62,358 nt of DNA from Clostridia bacterium (GCA_017512805.1 JAFWES010000016.1:1-62358), one strand, 5' to 3'. Shown: positions 26,391-35,353, numbered from the stretch's first letter. Translations and numbers: made by a program. Notes: generated by a model from the letters alone, not told the origin.

Positions 26391-27257
26391 TTAAGCTTTC
26401 TCCGGTTCGGGATCGCCTCCCAGCTTCAGAGAGCAGAAGAAGCCGACCGCCAGCGCGATCACGGAAGCGACGGCGATGCCCGCGTTGAATCCCTCGTAGA
26501 TGGAGGAATCCATCAGGATGACGACGGGAGAGGCGGCCACCACGCCGAGAATCGCGCAGTAGGAACGGCCCTTCCATTTTTCCATGGCGATGGCGATGAG
26601 CTTCGCGACGACAAATACACCGACGACGACACCGATTCCGAAGGGCACAAGGATCCCTACGTTATGCCAAATGGCGGGCCAGTTCCGGTCGGTCAGCCCC
26701 TTCAGGATCGCCGGAATCGCGCCGGTGACGATCACCTCGTAATATCCCAGGGTTTTCAGCAGCATGGAGGAGGAGATGCCGACCATGGTGGCGGAGGAGA
26801 TCATCCCCAGCAGGAAGAGCCTGACGATCTCTCCGGCGTTCAGCTCCACGTCCGTGGAATGGCCGGAATCCATGATCCGCAGCCCGATCACAATCGCGAA
26901 GGCCAGCACGAAAGCCAGCACGCCCTGCCATCCGATCTGTTCGCCCTTGATCTTCTTGAAAATGAAGGGCAGGGAGCCAAGGATCAGCCCGATGAACAGG
27001 ACGTTGGTCGGCAGGGGAAAACGGGCGAAAGCCATCTTCAGCCCCACCGCGCCCATCAGGATGGCGATGACCATGCCTACCCCGTAGGGCAAAAGGGTGG
27101 CGAAGCATTTTTTGAACGATTTCAGCAGGTGGTTGATGCACCAGATGATCTTATCATAGATGCCCATGGCGACCATCATCGCGCCGCCGGAAACCCCGGG
27201 GATCACGTTTGCCAGGCCGATGACCATGCCGCGAAGCACATCGAGAAACCATTTCAT
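26391..27257 (-). CDS. DUF368 membrane protein, PopT-type polyprenyl-phosphate transporter (copy 1)
   Basis: 288 residues, ATG 27257 with AAGGAGG at 10 bases. Eight or so hydrophobic segments. The DUF368 signature appears twice as inverted halves: GLANVIPGVSGGAMMVAMGIYD near residue 15 and GMISSATMVGISSSMLLKTLGYYE near 165. DUF368 proteins have been reported as undecaprenyl-phosphate flippases (PopT) that recycle the lipid carrier for cell-wall synthesis; that assignment is from family knowledge. In the second half the usual PGISGS motif has become VGISSS, so this copy has diverged from its neighbour. Confidence 0.9.
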   Translation of the reverse strand: MKWFLDVLRGMVIGLANVIPGVSGGAMMVAMGIYDKIIWCINHLLKSFKKCFATLLPYGVGMVIAILMGAVGLKMAFARFPLPTNVLFIGLILGSLPFIFKKIKGEQIGWQGVLAFVLAFAIVIGLRIMDSGHSTDVELNAGEIVRLFLLGMISSATMVGISSSMLLKTLGYYEVIVTGAIPAILKGLTDRNWPAIWHNVGILVPFGIGVVVGVFVVAKLIAIAMEKWKGRSYCAILGVVAASPVVILMDSSIYEGFNAGIAVASVIALAVGFFCSLKLGGDPEPEKA

Positions 27258-27280
27258 AGAACCATAACCTCCTTGCGACG

Positions 27281-27486
27281 GCGAGGGTTTCGCCGCTGTA
27301 TTCTGACTGACGGCCGCCCGCTGCGGGCGGCATCCTTTGTCCCCGCGGGGGCGAGCGCTTTGCCGCTGTATTCGGACTGCCTGCCGCCCCGCTGCGCGGG
27401 GCCTCCCTTGCCCCACGGTGACAGGCTTTTGATCGCTGTATTCGGCCGGACTGCCGCCTGCTGCGGGCGGCAGGCCCTGTCACCGG
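27281..27486. repeat. Three 70-bp direct repeats, each with a GC hairpin, between the two DUF368 genes
   Basis: The marker GCTGTATTC recurs at 27295, 27365 and 27435, an exact 70-base period. Each unit also holds a palindromic GCCGCCCGCTGCGGGCGGC-like hairpin (27313-27331, about 27383-27402, and 27451-27473). An outer pair GGTGACAGGC (27418-27427) and GCCTGTCACC-like sequence (27473-27484) encloses the third. The units are imperfect copies. The region is noncoding in context: it lies upstream of copy 1 and downstream of copy 2 on the minus strand. Confidence 0.85.
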
Positions 27487-28386
27487 TCAGTCCGCGGAGC
27501 CCGAATCTCCGCTGAGTTTCAGGGCAATGAGGATGCCGGCGGCCAGGGCCGCCACGGAAACGGCGCAGATGACCGGGCTGAAGCCGGCGTAGATGGAGGA
27601 ATCCATCAGAATGACCGCCGGGGAGGCGGCCACCATGCCCAGAATCCCGCAGTAGGTATAGACCTTCCATTTTTTCAGCAGGAAGGAGATCAGCTTCGCG
27701 ACGCCCAGGAGCCCGATGATCAGGCCGACCACATAGGGCAGCAATATCCCCAGGTTGTGCAGGACCAGATCCCAGTTCCCCGCGGGAATCGCGTCTTTAA
27801 AGGTTCCCCCCAGCGTCCGGGTCACGATGGGCTCATAATATCCGAAAATCTTCAGCAGCATGGAGCCGGAAATGCCCGGAACGACCATGGAAGCGGACGC
27901 CATTATTCCCAGGGCTGTATAAAGCAGCACATGCAAAGCGTCAACGGGCAGCGCCCGGCTGGCGCCGTTGATGTTTTCCCCGGTCAGGGTGGCGTTGGCC
28001 ACGGCCTTGGGCACGATGACCACAGCGGCGAAGAGCAGAAAGAGGAGGACGCAGCCGGCATTGATCCGGGCGCCCCTGATCTGCTTGAGGATGATCGGGA
28101 GACTGCCCATGATCAGCCCGATAAAAAGGGCATTGGTGGGCAGCGGATACTTTTCAAAGGCCACATTCAGCACCACGGAGCCCGCGATGATCCCCGCCAG
28201 CATCCCGACCAGATAGGGCAGCAGGATGGTCGCGCATTCCCGGAACCTTTTGAGAATGTGATTGATGCCGTAAATCAGCCGGTCATAGATACCCATGGAG
28301 ACCATCATGGTCCCGCCGGAGACCCCGGGGATCACGTTGGCCAGCCCGATCACCATGCCGCGCAGCACATCCAGAAACCATTTCAT
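27487..28386 (-). CDS. DUF368 membrane protein, PopT-type polyprenyl-phosphate transporter (copy 2)
   Basis: 299 residues. Same length, topology and opening sequence as the downstream copy (both begin MKWFLDVLRGMVIGLANVIP). Both signature loops are intact: PGVSGGTMMVSMGIYD near 20 and VPGISGSMLLKIFGYYE near 165. The predicted role is return of undecaprenyl phosphate across the membrane. GGGAGG precedes the ATG. It is the upstream member of a tandem pair. The 229-base gap to copy 1 is filled by 70-bp hairpin repeats that could alter the ratio of the two messages. Confidence 0.92.
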   Translation of the reverse strand: MKWFLDVLRGMVIGLANVIPGVSGGTMMVSMGIYDRLIYGINHILKRFRECATILLPYLVGMLAGIIAGSVVLNVAFEKYPLPTNALFIGLIMGSLPIILKQIRGARINAGCVLLFLLFAAVVIVPKAVANATLTGENINGASRALPVDALHVLLYTALGIMASASMVVPGISGSMLLKIFGYYEPIVTRTLGGTFKDAIPAGNWDLVLHNLGILLPYVVGLIIGLLGVAKLISFLLKKWKVYTYCGILGMVAASPAVILMDSSIYAGFSPVICAVSVAALAAGILIALKLSGDSGSAD

Positions 28387-28424
28387 ACAACCAAACCTCC
28401 CAAAGAAAAGCGGGGGCGCCTGCC

Positions 28425-28694
28425 TCAGTACCCCCCGTACCGCTCAATCCAGTCCGCGCCGCGGCGGGCGGGATCCTCCTCTTCGTCCCGGGGAGCGAAG
28501 GCTTCCGCCAGACGGTCGGGGTCAAAGCGGGGGTCGGCGGCCAGAGCGGCCACCCGATCCCGGGAAACAACGGTATCCGTCCCCAGACAGTCGGAACAGC
28601 GATAGCCGCACTCCGGACAGACGCAGCCCAGGATAGCGCTCTCCGCCTGGATCATCCAGATTTCATCCTCGCAAACCTTGCAGGTACAGCGCAT
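28425..28694 (-). CDS. Small zinc-ribbon protein
   Basis: 89 residues with six Cys in the first 36 (CTCKVC, then CVCPECGYRCSDC), giving one or two CxxC-type zinc knuckles, followed by an acidic tail ending ADWIERYGGY. GGGAGGG lies about 8 bases before the ATG. No further domain recognised. It lies 38 bases upstream of DUF368 copy 2 on the same strand, so probably first in that transcript. Confidence 0.75.
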   Translation of the reverse strand: MRCTCKVCEDEIWMIQAESAILGCVCPECGYRCSDCLGTDTVVSRDRVAALAADPRFDPDRLAEAFAPRDEEEDPARRGADWIERYGGY

Positions 28695-28913
28695 CGGGAC
28701 GCCCTCCTTCCTTCAAACGATGGGCATTATAGCAGAGGAAGGCGGAGACTTCAAGCATTTTTGGGCATGGGGCCGCGGATCAGCTTTCACGCGCCGCGGC
28801 CTCACGCCCCGAAAGCAGGGGCAAATCAGGACGAAAGAAGGACAAAAAGAACAGGCAGCCTGAAAGTTTCGTGAAAAGGACGCTTTTTTAACAAAACTGA
28901 CATGAAAACGGGC

Positions 28914-28942
28914 TTGTAATATTCGGATATTCCGGGTATAAT
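28914..28942 (+). promoter_or_regulatory. xpt promoter
   Basis: -35 TTGTAA (28914-28919), 17-base spacer, consensus -10 TATAAT (28937-28942). Transcription would start near 28949, giving a leader of about 93 nt. Confidence 0.8.
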
Positions 28943-28948
28943 TGCCCT

Positions 28949-29041
28949 ATTCCCGTGGGGAACGTTCGTATTTTTGGCGAGCGCTCCCCGCTGGGAACCA
29001 AGAACTGGATGTTTTTCTCGGCCAGGTCAGGAGGGTCCGGA
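28949..29041 (+). other. Structured xpt leader, no known riboswitch recognised
   Basis: The leader can form a stem between GTGGGGA (about 28955-28961) and TCCCCGC (about 28985-28991). The conserved loops of the purine riboswitch, which commonly precedes xpt in Bacillota, are not visible. There is no terminator before the AGGAGG of xpt, so any control would act at translation or elsewhere. Confidence 0.35.
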
Positions 29042-29623
29042 ATGGAGCAACTGAGGGAAGCCATTGAACGCCAGGGGGTAGGCCTGGGGACGGATATCGT
29101 CAAGGTGGACATGTTCCTGAACCATCGGATCGATACAGGGCTGCTCTTCGCCATGGGAGAAGCCTGGGCGGAGGCTTTCCGGGATGACCGGCCGGACCTG
29201 GTGCTGACGGTGGAGGCCAGCGGGATCGCCATGGCGGTGGCGGCGGCTCATGCCCTGGGGGATATTCCGGTGGTTTTCGCCAAGAAAGGGGCTACCGTGG
29301 TCCAGAGCGCGGACATGGTGCAGGCTCCCGTCTATTCCTTTACCCACAAGACCCAGAATATGATCCGGATCGATAAACGCTATCTGCCGGAAAACAGCCG
29401 GGTGCTGATCATAGACGATTTTCTCGCGGACGGGGAAGCCGCCCGCGGGATGATGCTGCTTTGCGAAAAGAGAAAGGCGACGGTCGTTGGCGTGGGAATT
29501 GCCGTGGAAAAAGGGTTCCAGCCCGGGGGCCGAAAGCTGCGGGAGGCCGGTGTGAAGCTGGTCAGCCTGGCGATTGTGGACGCGATTGAGGACGGGCGGA
29601 TCGTCCTGCGCGAGCAGGCGTAA
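29042..29623 (+). CDS. xpt: Xanthine phosphoribosyltransferase
   Basis: 193 residues, the usual length. ATG 29042 is preceded by AGGAGG. Residues 1-40 match the xpt N-terminus (MEQLREAIERQG, then VKVDMFLNHRID). TVEASGIAMA and VFAKK lie in the middle, and the PRPP-binding loop is VLIIDDFLADGEAA near residue 120. It converts xanthine and PRPP to XMP in purine salvage. A nucleoside/purine ABC importer follows 189 bases downstream on the same strand, with no terminator visible between them, consistent with uptake and salvage being co-expressed. Confidence 0.95.
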   Translation: MEQLREAIERQGVGLGTDIVKVDMFLNHRIDTGLLFAMGEAWAEAFRDDRPDLVLTVEASGIAMAVAAAHALGDIPVVFAKKGATVVQSADMVQAPVYSFTHKTQNMIRIDKRYLPENSRVLIIDDFLADGEAARGMMLLCEKRKATVVGVGIAVEKGFQPGGRKLREAGVKLVSLAIVDAIEDGRIVLREQA

Positions 29624-29812
29624 AGAGGGAGCGGATGAGCTCCCGGAGGGCGCGGAAGCGACCTCTATCCTGCGCGGGCAGGCGGGAAGGGACCGGGCGT
29701 CGGAAAGCGGATCCCGGGTGAATCCCGGACCGGACAGATGGCGGCGGCCGACCGGAAGGAAGGCTGTTTTCCATAGAGGGTATCCATAAAGAAAAACGGA
29801 GGGCAAAGAGCA

Positions 29813-31024
29813 ATGAAGAAACTGTTGGCCGTGATCCTGACCCTGGCCATGGCGGCCGCGATGGTGGTAACCGCCGGCGCCGAGACTGCCGTGGACTATT
29901 CCGGCGTGAAGCTGGGTGTGATTCTGCTGCACGATGAGAACAGCACCTATGACCGGAACTTCCTCCTCGGCGTGAACGAAGCTGCCGCGAATCTGGGCCT
30001 GGCTGAGGGCCAGGTCATCGTCAAGACCGGGATTCCGGAATCCCAGGAATGCTACGAGCAGGCCATGGATCTGGTGGACGAAGGCTGCAACGTCATCTTC
30101 GCGGACAGCTTCGGCCATGAGGATTTCATGATCGCCGCCGCCCGGGAAAACGAAAATGTGGAATTCGCCCATGCCACCGGCACCAAAGCGCATACCGAAG
30201 GCCTGGCCAATTTCCATAACGCCTTCGCTTCCATCTATGAAGGCCGCTATCTGGCGGGCGTGGCCGCCGGCCTGAAGCTGAACGAGCTGAAGGAAGCAGG
30301 CAAGCTCAAGGGCGACCATCCCGTGATGGGCTATGTGGGCGCCTTCACCTACGCGGAAGTGATTTCCGGCTACACCAGCTTTTATCTTGGCGCCAAGAGC
30401 GTCTGCCCGGATGTGACCATGAACGTGCAGTTCACCGGCAGCTGGTATGACGAGACCGAAGAAAAGAACGCCGCGCAGGCCCTGATCGACGGCGGCGCCG
30501 ACCTGATCAGCCAGCACGCGGACTCCATGGGCGCCCCCAGCGCCTGCGAAGATGCCGGCATCCCCAACGTGAGCTACAACGGCAGCACCGTGGAAAGCTG
30601 CCCCAACACCTTCATCGTGGCCAGCCGCATCAACTGGGCTCCCTACTTTGAATATATCCTGACCCAGAAGGCCAAGGGTGAAGCCATCGACACCGACTGG
30701 ACCGGCACCATTGCCACCAACAGCGTTGTGCTGACCGAGGTGAACGAGCAGGCGGCGGCCGCGGGCACCGCGGATACCATCGCGGCCGTGAAGGCCGAGC
30801 TGGAAGCCGGCACCCGCAAGGTGTTCGATACCGCGGCCGAAGGCTTCATCACCGTGGACGGCGCTCCGGTGACCTCCTTCATGGCCGATGTGGACACCGA
30901 CGAGGCTTTTGAAGCGGATACCGAAGCGATTGCCGACGGATATTTCCATGAATCCGAATATCGCTCTGCGCCGTACTTCAATATGAACATTGACGGCATC
31001 AGTCTGCTGAATCAGGCGTTCTGA
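29813..31024 (+). CDS. BMP-family purine/nucleoside-binding protein of an ABC importer
   Basis: 403 residues. The signal peptide MKKLLAVILTLAMAAAMVVT ends AGA before ETAVDYSG; there is no lipobox Cys, whereas PnrA/BmpA relatives are usually lipoproteins. The mature part has the BMP fold: VKLGVILLHDENSTYDRNF, then GCNVIFADSFGHEDFM, and IPNVSYNGSTVESC. GGAGGG precedes the ATG. It is followed by an ATPase and two permeases of the NupOPQ type, so it is the extracellular receptor of that system. The nearby xpt gene supports a purine base or nucleoside ligand. Confidence 0.92.
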   Translation: MKKLLAVILTLAMAAAMVVTAGAETAVDYSGVKLGVILLHDENSTYDRNFLLGVNEAAANLGLAEGQVIVKTGIPESQECYEQAMDLVDEGCNVIFADSFGHEDFMIAAARENENVEFAHATGTKAHTEGLANFHNAFASIYEGRYLAGVAAGLKLNELKEAGKLKGDHPVMGYVGAFTYAEVISGYTSFYLGAKSVCPDVTMNVQFTGSWYDETEEKNAAQALIDGGADLISQHADSMGAPSACEDAGIPNVSYNGSTVESCPNTFIVASRINWAPYFEYILTQKAKGEAIDTDWTGTIATNSVVLTEVNEQAAAAGTADTIAAVKAELEAGTRKVFDTAAEGFITVDGAPVTSFMADVDTDEAFEADTEAIADGYFHESEYRSAPYFNMNIDGISLLNQAF

Positions 31025-31115
31025 TCCGAATAAGCGCTTGATCGGGCTGCCACTCCGGCTTTCGGGTGGCAGCCCCTTACTTTCCGGACAGCAAACAGGG
31101 ACGGAGGACGAAGCC

Positions 31116-32837
31116 TTGGAGAAGAAGCTGGCGCTGCAGATGCGGGGGATCACGAAGCGGTTCGGTCCCGTCATCGCCAACAACCATGTGGATCTGGACG
31201 TATACCGGGGGGAAATTCTTGCGATTCTGGGTGAAAACGGGTGCGGGAAAACCACGCTGATGAACATGATTTCCGGCATCTATTTCCCGGATGAGGGGCA
31301 GATTTTGATAGACGGAAAAGAAGTGGTCATCCGCTCCCCCAGGGATGCCTTTGACCACAAAATCGGCATGATTCATCAGCATTTCAAGCTGGTGGATCTC
31401 TTTACCGCCGCGCAGAATATCACCCTCGGAATGGAGGAAAAAGGCCGGTACAACCTGAAAGAGGTGAACACCCGGGTCAGCGAGATCGCGGAGAAATACG
31501 GCTTTCATCTGAATCCGGAGACCAAGGTGTACGATATGAGCGTCAGTGAAAAGCAGACGGTGGAGATCATCAAGGTTCTGTACCGGGGGGCGGACATCCT
31601 GATCCTGGACGAGCCCACGGCGGTGCTGACGCCCCAGGAGATAGACCGGCTCTTCGCCGTGCTGAAAAAGATGAAGGCGGACGGAAAGTCCGTGATCATC
31701 ATTACCCATAAGCTGAACGAGGTGCTGGAGGTCAGCGACCGGGTGGCTATCCTCCGCAAGGGAGAGCATATCGCCACCGTCAACACCGATCAGACCGACG
31801 AGAGCCGGTTGACCGAGATGATGGTGGGGAAAAAGGTGGTTCTGAAGATTGACCGGAGCGAACCGGTGAACCCCGTTCCCCGGCTGTTCGTGAAAAACCT
31901 GAATCTCTATGACCAGGAACGGGTGCATATTCTCAAGGACATCAGCTTCACGGCCAACGGGGGAGAGATTCTGGGGATTGCCGGCATTGCCGGCAGCGGG
32001 CAGCGGGAGCTGCTGGAATCCATCAGCGGGCTGCAGCCCCTGGAAAGCGGAGAGATTATTTTTCACAACCCGAAAAAGGACAAACCGGTGACCTTCTATC
32101 ATAAAAGCCTCAGGCGGGTGATGGAGCTGGAACAGGAGCACGCGTTTCATGACCCGGAGGGCCGGGAGGTCTCCTTCAAAGGAATGAGCGGAAAGGAGAT
32201 CCGGGCGCTGGTTAACAGCGGACGGGTGCTTTTCAAGGAGGACGATGTCATCAACCTGCGGGACAAGGATCCGCTGGAGATCCGGCAGTTGGGGGTGCAC
32301 CTGAGCTTCGTGCCGGAGGACCGGCTGGGCATGGGCCTGGTGGGTAATATGGATATTACCGACAATATGATGCTGCGCAGCTATCGGAAGGGAAAGGCAG
32401 GATTTCTGAACCGGAGACGACCCCGGAGCCAGGCGGAGGAGATCATCCGGGAGCTGCAGGTGTCCACGCCCGGGACCAGCACCCCTGTGCGCAGGCTGTC
32501 CGGCGGCAACGTGCAAAAGGTGCTTGTCGGCCGGGAAATCGCGTACACTCCCAAGGTGCTGATGGCGGCCTACCCGGTGCGGGGGCTGGATATCAACAGC
32601 AGCTACACCATCTACAACCTTCTGACAAAGCAAAAGGAGCAGGGGGTGGCGGTGATCTTCGTGGGAGAGGATCTGGACGTGCTGCTGGCCCTGTGTGACC
32701 GGATCATGGTGATCAACGGCGGGCGCATCACCGGCACGGTGGATGCCCGCACCGCCACCAAGGAGGAAATCGGCCTGATGATGACCCGTACGGAAAGCCG
32801 GGAAGCCGGGAAGGGAGGGGATGCCCATGGCCGGTGA
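31116..32837 (+). CDS. Nucleoside ABC transporter ATP-binding protein, double NBD (NupO/YufO type)
   Basis: 573 residues from TTG 31116 (GGAGG 8 bases upstream). The first ATPase domain has Walker A GENGCGKTT (an unusual Cys replaces the common Ala), the degenerate signature MSVSEKQTVEI and Walker B ILILDEPTAVL. The second has GIAGSGQRELL as a reduced Walker A, signature LSGGNVQK, and AAYPVRGLD where Walker B would be. This two-domain, half-degenerate layout is typical of CUT2/BMP-type importers. An insert of about 60 residues sits in the second domain before VPEDRLGMGLVG. It overlaps the next gene by 11 bases. Confidence 0.93.
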   Translation: MEKKLALQMRGITKRFGPVIANNHVDLDVYRGEILAILGENGCGKTTLMNMISGIYFPDEGQILIDGKEVVIRSPRDAFDHKIGMIHQHFKLVDLFTAAQNITLGMEEKGRYNLKEVNTRVSEIAEKYGFHLNPETKVYDMSVSEKQTVEIIKVLYRGADILILDEPTAVLTPQEIDRLFAVLKKMKADGKSVIIITHKLNEVLEVSDRVAILRKGEHIATVNTDQTDESRLTEMMVGKKVVLKIDRSEPVNPVPRLFVKNLNLYDQERVHILKDISFTANGGEILGIAGIAGSGQRELLESISGLQPLESGEIIFHNPKKDKPVTFYHKSLRRVMELEQEHAFHDPEGREVSFKGMSGKEIRALVNSGRVLFKEDDVINLRDKDPLEIRQLGVHLSFVPEDRLGMGLVGNMDITDNMMLRSYRKGKAGFLNRRRPRSQAEEIIRELQVSTPGTSTPVRRLSGGNVQKVLVGREIAYTPKVLMAAYPVRGLDINSSYTIYNLLTKQKEQGVAVIFVGEDLDVLLALCDRIMVINGGRITGTVDARTATKEEIGLMMTRTESREAGKGGDAHGR

Positions 32838-33936
32838 AAAGCAAATCAGGGAACCGCTGGTGCATTTGACCCGGCGGGACGCCATGCGCCCGGGAAAAGC
32901 CTGGGCCATTCGGATCGCGGCGGTGCTGCTGGGACTTCTGGTCTGCGGAGCGGCCGCGTTCCTGCTGGTGGAAAAGCTGCAGCAAAACCCGGGCCGCCTG
33001 GGGGAATTCTACTATACCTTTATCAAGGGAAGCTTTGCCACCCCCCGGAAGACATGGAAATTCTTCAAGGATCTGGCGGTGCTGCTGTGCATCGCGCTGG
33101 CGCTGACCCCGGCCTTCCGGATGCGGTTCTGGAATACGGGGGCGGAAGGGCAGACGCTGATGGGGGTCTGGGGGGCGATTGCCGTGGCCTTCTACGGGGG
33201 CGGCAAAATGCCGGAAGGCGTGCTGCTGATTCTGATGTTCATCGCTTCCCTGCTGTGCGGCGCGCTGTGGGGGGTCGTTCCCGCCCTGTTCAAGGCGAAA
33301 TGGAATACCAACGAGACCCTGTTCACCCTGATGATGAACTACGTGGCCAGTTACGTGGTGGCCTACTTCCTGGTGGTCTGGGTCCCCAGCGGCTCCTCCA
33401 ACCTGGGAAAGCTGAAATACGGTAAGCTGCCGGCGCTGGGACATGACTATCTGATCATCATCCTGGTGGCGTTCCTGCTGACGGTGGGGCTGTACATCTA
33501 TCTGGAGTACACAAAACACGGATATGAGATCAATGTGGTGGGAGAAAGCGTCCGCACAGCCCGATATGTTGGCATCGGAGTGGGAAAAGTCATTATCCGC
33601 ACCATGATCCTCAGCGGAGCCCTCTGCGGGCTGGCGGGATATCTGATCGCGGCGGGGCTGGACCAGACCATTACCACCGAGAGCGTGGGGGGGCAGGGCT
33701 TTACGGCCATCATGGTGTGCTGGCTGGCAAAGTTCAATCCCATCGGGATGCTGCTGACCAGCGGGCTGATCACCCTGCTGGAACACGGGGCAGCCCAGAT
33801 CAGCCAGGATTTCGGCGTGGCGGCTGACTTTCCCGACGTGGTGGTGGGGATCATCCTGTTCTTCATCATCGGCAGCGAATTCTTCATCCATTATCAGCTG
33901 CACTTCCGCAAGCACGGGAAGGAGGGGGTCAAATGA
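32827..33936 (+). CDS. Nucleoside ABC transporter permease (NupP/YufP type)
   Basis: 369 residues. ATG 32827 is preferred over ATG 32821 because GGGAGGGG then lies about 6 bases upstream. About nine membrane segments are predicted. Family motifs include FRMRFWNTGAEGQTLMG near residue 95 and YEINVVGESVRTARYVGI near 235, where the transmembrane domain meets the ATPase, and GLAGYLIAAGLDQ. Its overlaps with both neighbours indicate coupled translation. Confidence 0.94.
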   Translation: MAGEKQIREPLVHLTRRDAMRPGKAWAIRIAAVLLGLLVCGAAAFLLVEKLQQNPGRLGEFYYTFIKGSFATPRKTWKFFKDLAVLLCIALALTPAFRMRFWNTGAEGQTLMGVWGAIAVAFYGGGKMPEGVLLILMFIASLLCGALWGVVPALFKAKWNTNETLFTLMMNYVASYVVAYFLVVWVPSGSSNLGKLKYGKLPALGHDYLIIILVAFLLTVGLYIYLEYTKHGYEINVVGESVRTARYVGIGVGKVIIRTMILSGALCGLAGYLIAAGLDQTITTESVGGQGFTAIMVCWLAKFNPIGMLLTSGLITLLEHGAAQISQDFGVAADFPDVVVGIILFFIIGSEFFIHYQLHFRKHGKEGVK

Positions 33937-34886
33937 ACATCTGGCTGAACTTTTTTATTGATTCCCTGGCCTTCGGGGCGACGTTCGTCTATGGCTCCAC
34001 GGGGGAGATTCTGACGGAAAAAGCCGGACATCTGAACCTGGGGATTCCCGGAATCATGTGCATGGGCGGCGCCGGGGGCTGCCTGATGCTGAACCTGATC
34101 GGAAACAGCGGCCTGCCGGGCTTCGTGATCGTGATTCTGGGCATTCTGGGCTCCTTCGCGGCGGCCATGCTGATGGGCGTGATTTATTCCTTCCTGACGG
34201 TTTCCCTGCGGGCCAACCAGAACGTGACCGGTCTGGCGCTGACCACCTTCGGGGCCGGACTCATGAAGGTTCTGATGAAAAAAGCCGATCCGGTGGTGTA
34301 CCTGGTGGGCCCCAAGCAGCTGTTCCGCTTTCCCTTCGCCGGGCGGACCGACAGCCTGCAGCGCCTGGGGGTGCTGTGGTTCCTGGCGGTGGCGGTGGCG
34401 ATTCTGGCCAGCTGGATGCTTTTCCGGACCCGGATGGGGCTGAACCTGCGGGCGGTGGGGGAAAGCCCGGCCACGGCGGACGCGGTGGGCATCAACGTCA
34501 CAAAGTATAAATATCTGGCGACTATGATCGGCAGCGGGATCGCCGGCCTGGGGGGCTTCTTCTACATCATCGACTATATGGCCAGCCAGGAGGCGTATCT
34601 GAGCGTAGAGGCCTTCGGATGGCTGTCCATCGCCCTGGTGATTTTCGCTCTGTGGCGGCCGCATCTGACCATTGTGGGAAGCACGGTGTTCGGGCTGCTG
34701 TTTTCCTGCTCCAGCTATATTGCCAATATTCCCGGCGTGCAGGTGACCATGGCGGCGAAACCGGTCCTGAAAATGCTGCCGTATCTGGTGACCATTCTGG
34801 TGCTCATCGTCACCAGCGTCCGCAACAAGCGGGAGAACCAGCCTCCGGCCAGCCTGGGCCAGAATTACTTCCGGGAGGAAAGATAA
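33933..34886 (+). CDS. Nucleoside ABC transporter permease (NupQ/YufQ type)
   Basis: 317 residues. The ATG overlaps the preceding stop (ATGA). Hydrophobic throughout, with the pattern YGSTGEILTEKAGHLNLGIPGIM near residue 25 and LRAVGESPATADAVGINV near 175 that marks the second permease of BMP systems. It forms the membrane channel with the 32827 product. Confidence 0.94.
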   Translation: MNIWLNFFIDSLAFGATFVYGSTGEILTEKAGHLNLGIPGIMCMGGAGGCLMLNLIGNSGLPGFVIVILGILGSFAAAMLMGVIYSFLTVSLRANQNVTGLALTTFGAGLMKVLMKKADPVVYLVGPKQLFRFPFAGRTDSLQRLGVLWFLAVAVAILASWMLFRTRMGLNLRAVGESPATADAVGINVTKYKYLATMIGSGIAGLGGFFYIIDYMASQEAYLSVEAFGWLSIALVIFALWRPHLTIVGSTVFGLLFSCSSYIANIPGVQVTMAAKPVLKMLPYLVTILVLIVTSVRNKRENQPPASLGQNYFREER

Positions 34887-34892
34887 GAAGCC

Positions 34893-35315
34893 ATGCGGAA
34901 TCCGAAGACCATCATCGGCCTGGCGGCCCTGGCGATCGTGCTGGTGGCGCTGGGCTTCCTGGCGGGGCAGATGGCGCCCACCATCGGGGAAGTCCAGTGG
35001 GCCAGGAGCCTGACGCCCACCCCGATGCCGGAGGCGCCCCGGAGCGTCATGGCGGTGACGCCGGATCCGTCCGAACCCACGGCGGAACCGGTGCTGCGCT
35101 CCGGCATGAGCGGGGAAGGGGTCAAAAACCTGCAGAGCCGTCTCTATACCCTGGGATACTATACCGGGGAAATGGACGGGCAGTTCGGCGCCGTCACAAA
35201 GGACGCGGTGCTGACCTTCCAGCGGCTGAACGGCCTGGAAGCGGACGGCATCGTGGGCGGAGAGACCCGAGCCCTCCTGTTTTCCAGCGAGGCCAGGCCT
35301 TTCAGAGAAGAATAA
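34893..35315 (+). CDS. Membrane-anchored peptidoglycan-binding domain protein
   Basis: 140 residues. An N-terminal membrane anchor (residues 7-27) is followed by a Pro/Thr-rich linker (TPTPMPEAPRS) and a C-terminal PG_binding_1 domain (VLRSGMSGEGVKNLQSRL, then YTGEMDGQFGAVTKDAVLTF and DGIVG). This domain binds cell-wall peptidoglycan. It follows the importer by 6 bases, so it is in the same operon. Its reason for being there is unclear; it may tether or position the uptake system at the wall. Confidence 0.85.
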   Translation: MRNPKTIIGLAALAIVLVALGFLAGQMAPTIGEVQWARSLTPTPMPEAPRSVMAVTPDPSEPTAEPVLRSGMSGEGVKNLQSRLYTLGYYTGEMDGQFGAVTKDAVLTFQRLNGLEADGIVGGETRALLFSSEARPFREE

Positions 35316-35353
35316 CCGAAGCGTCACACTTTCGAAGGGAAGGGGCGGAGAGC

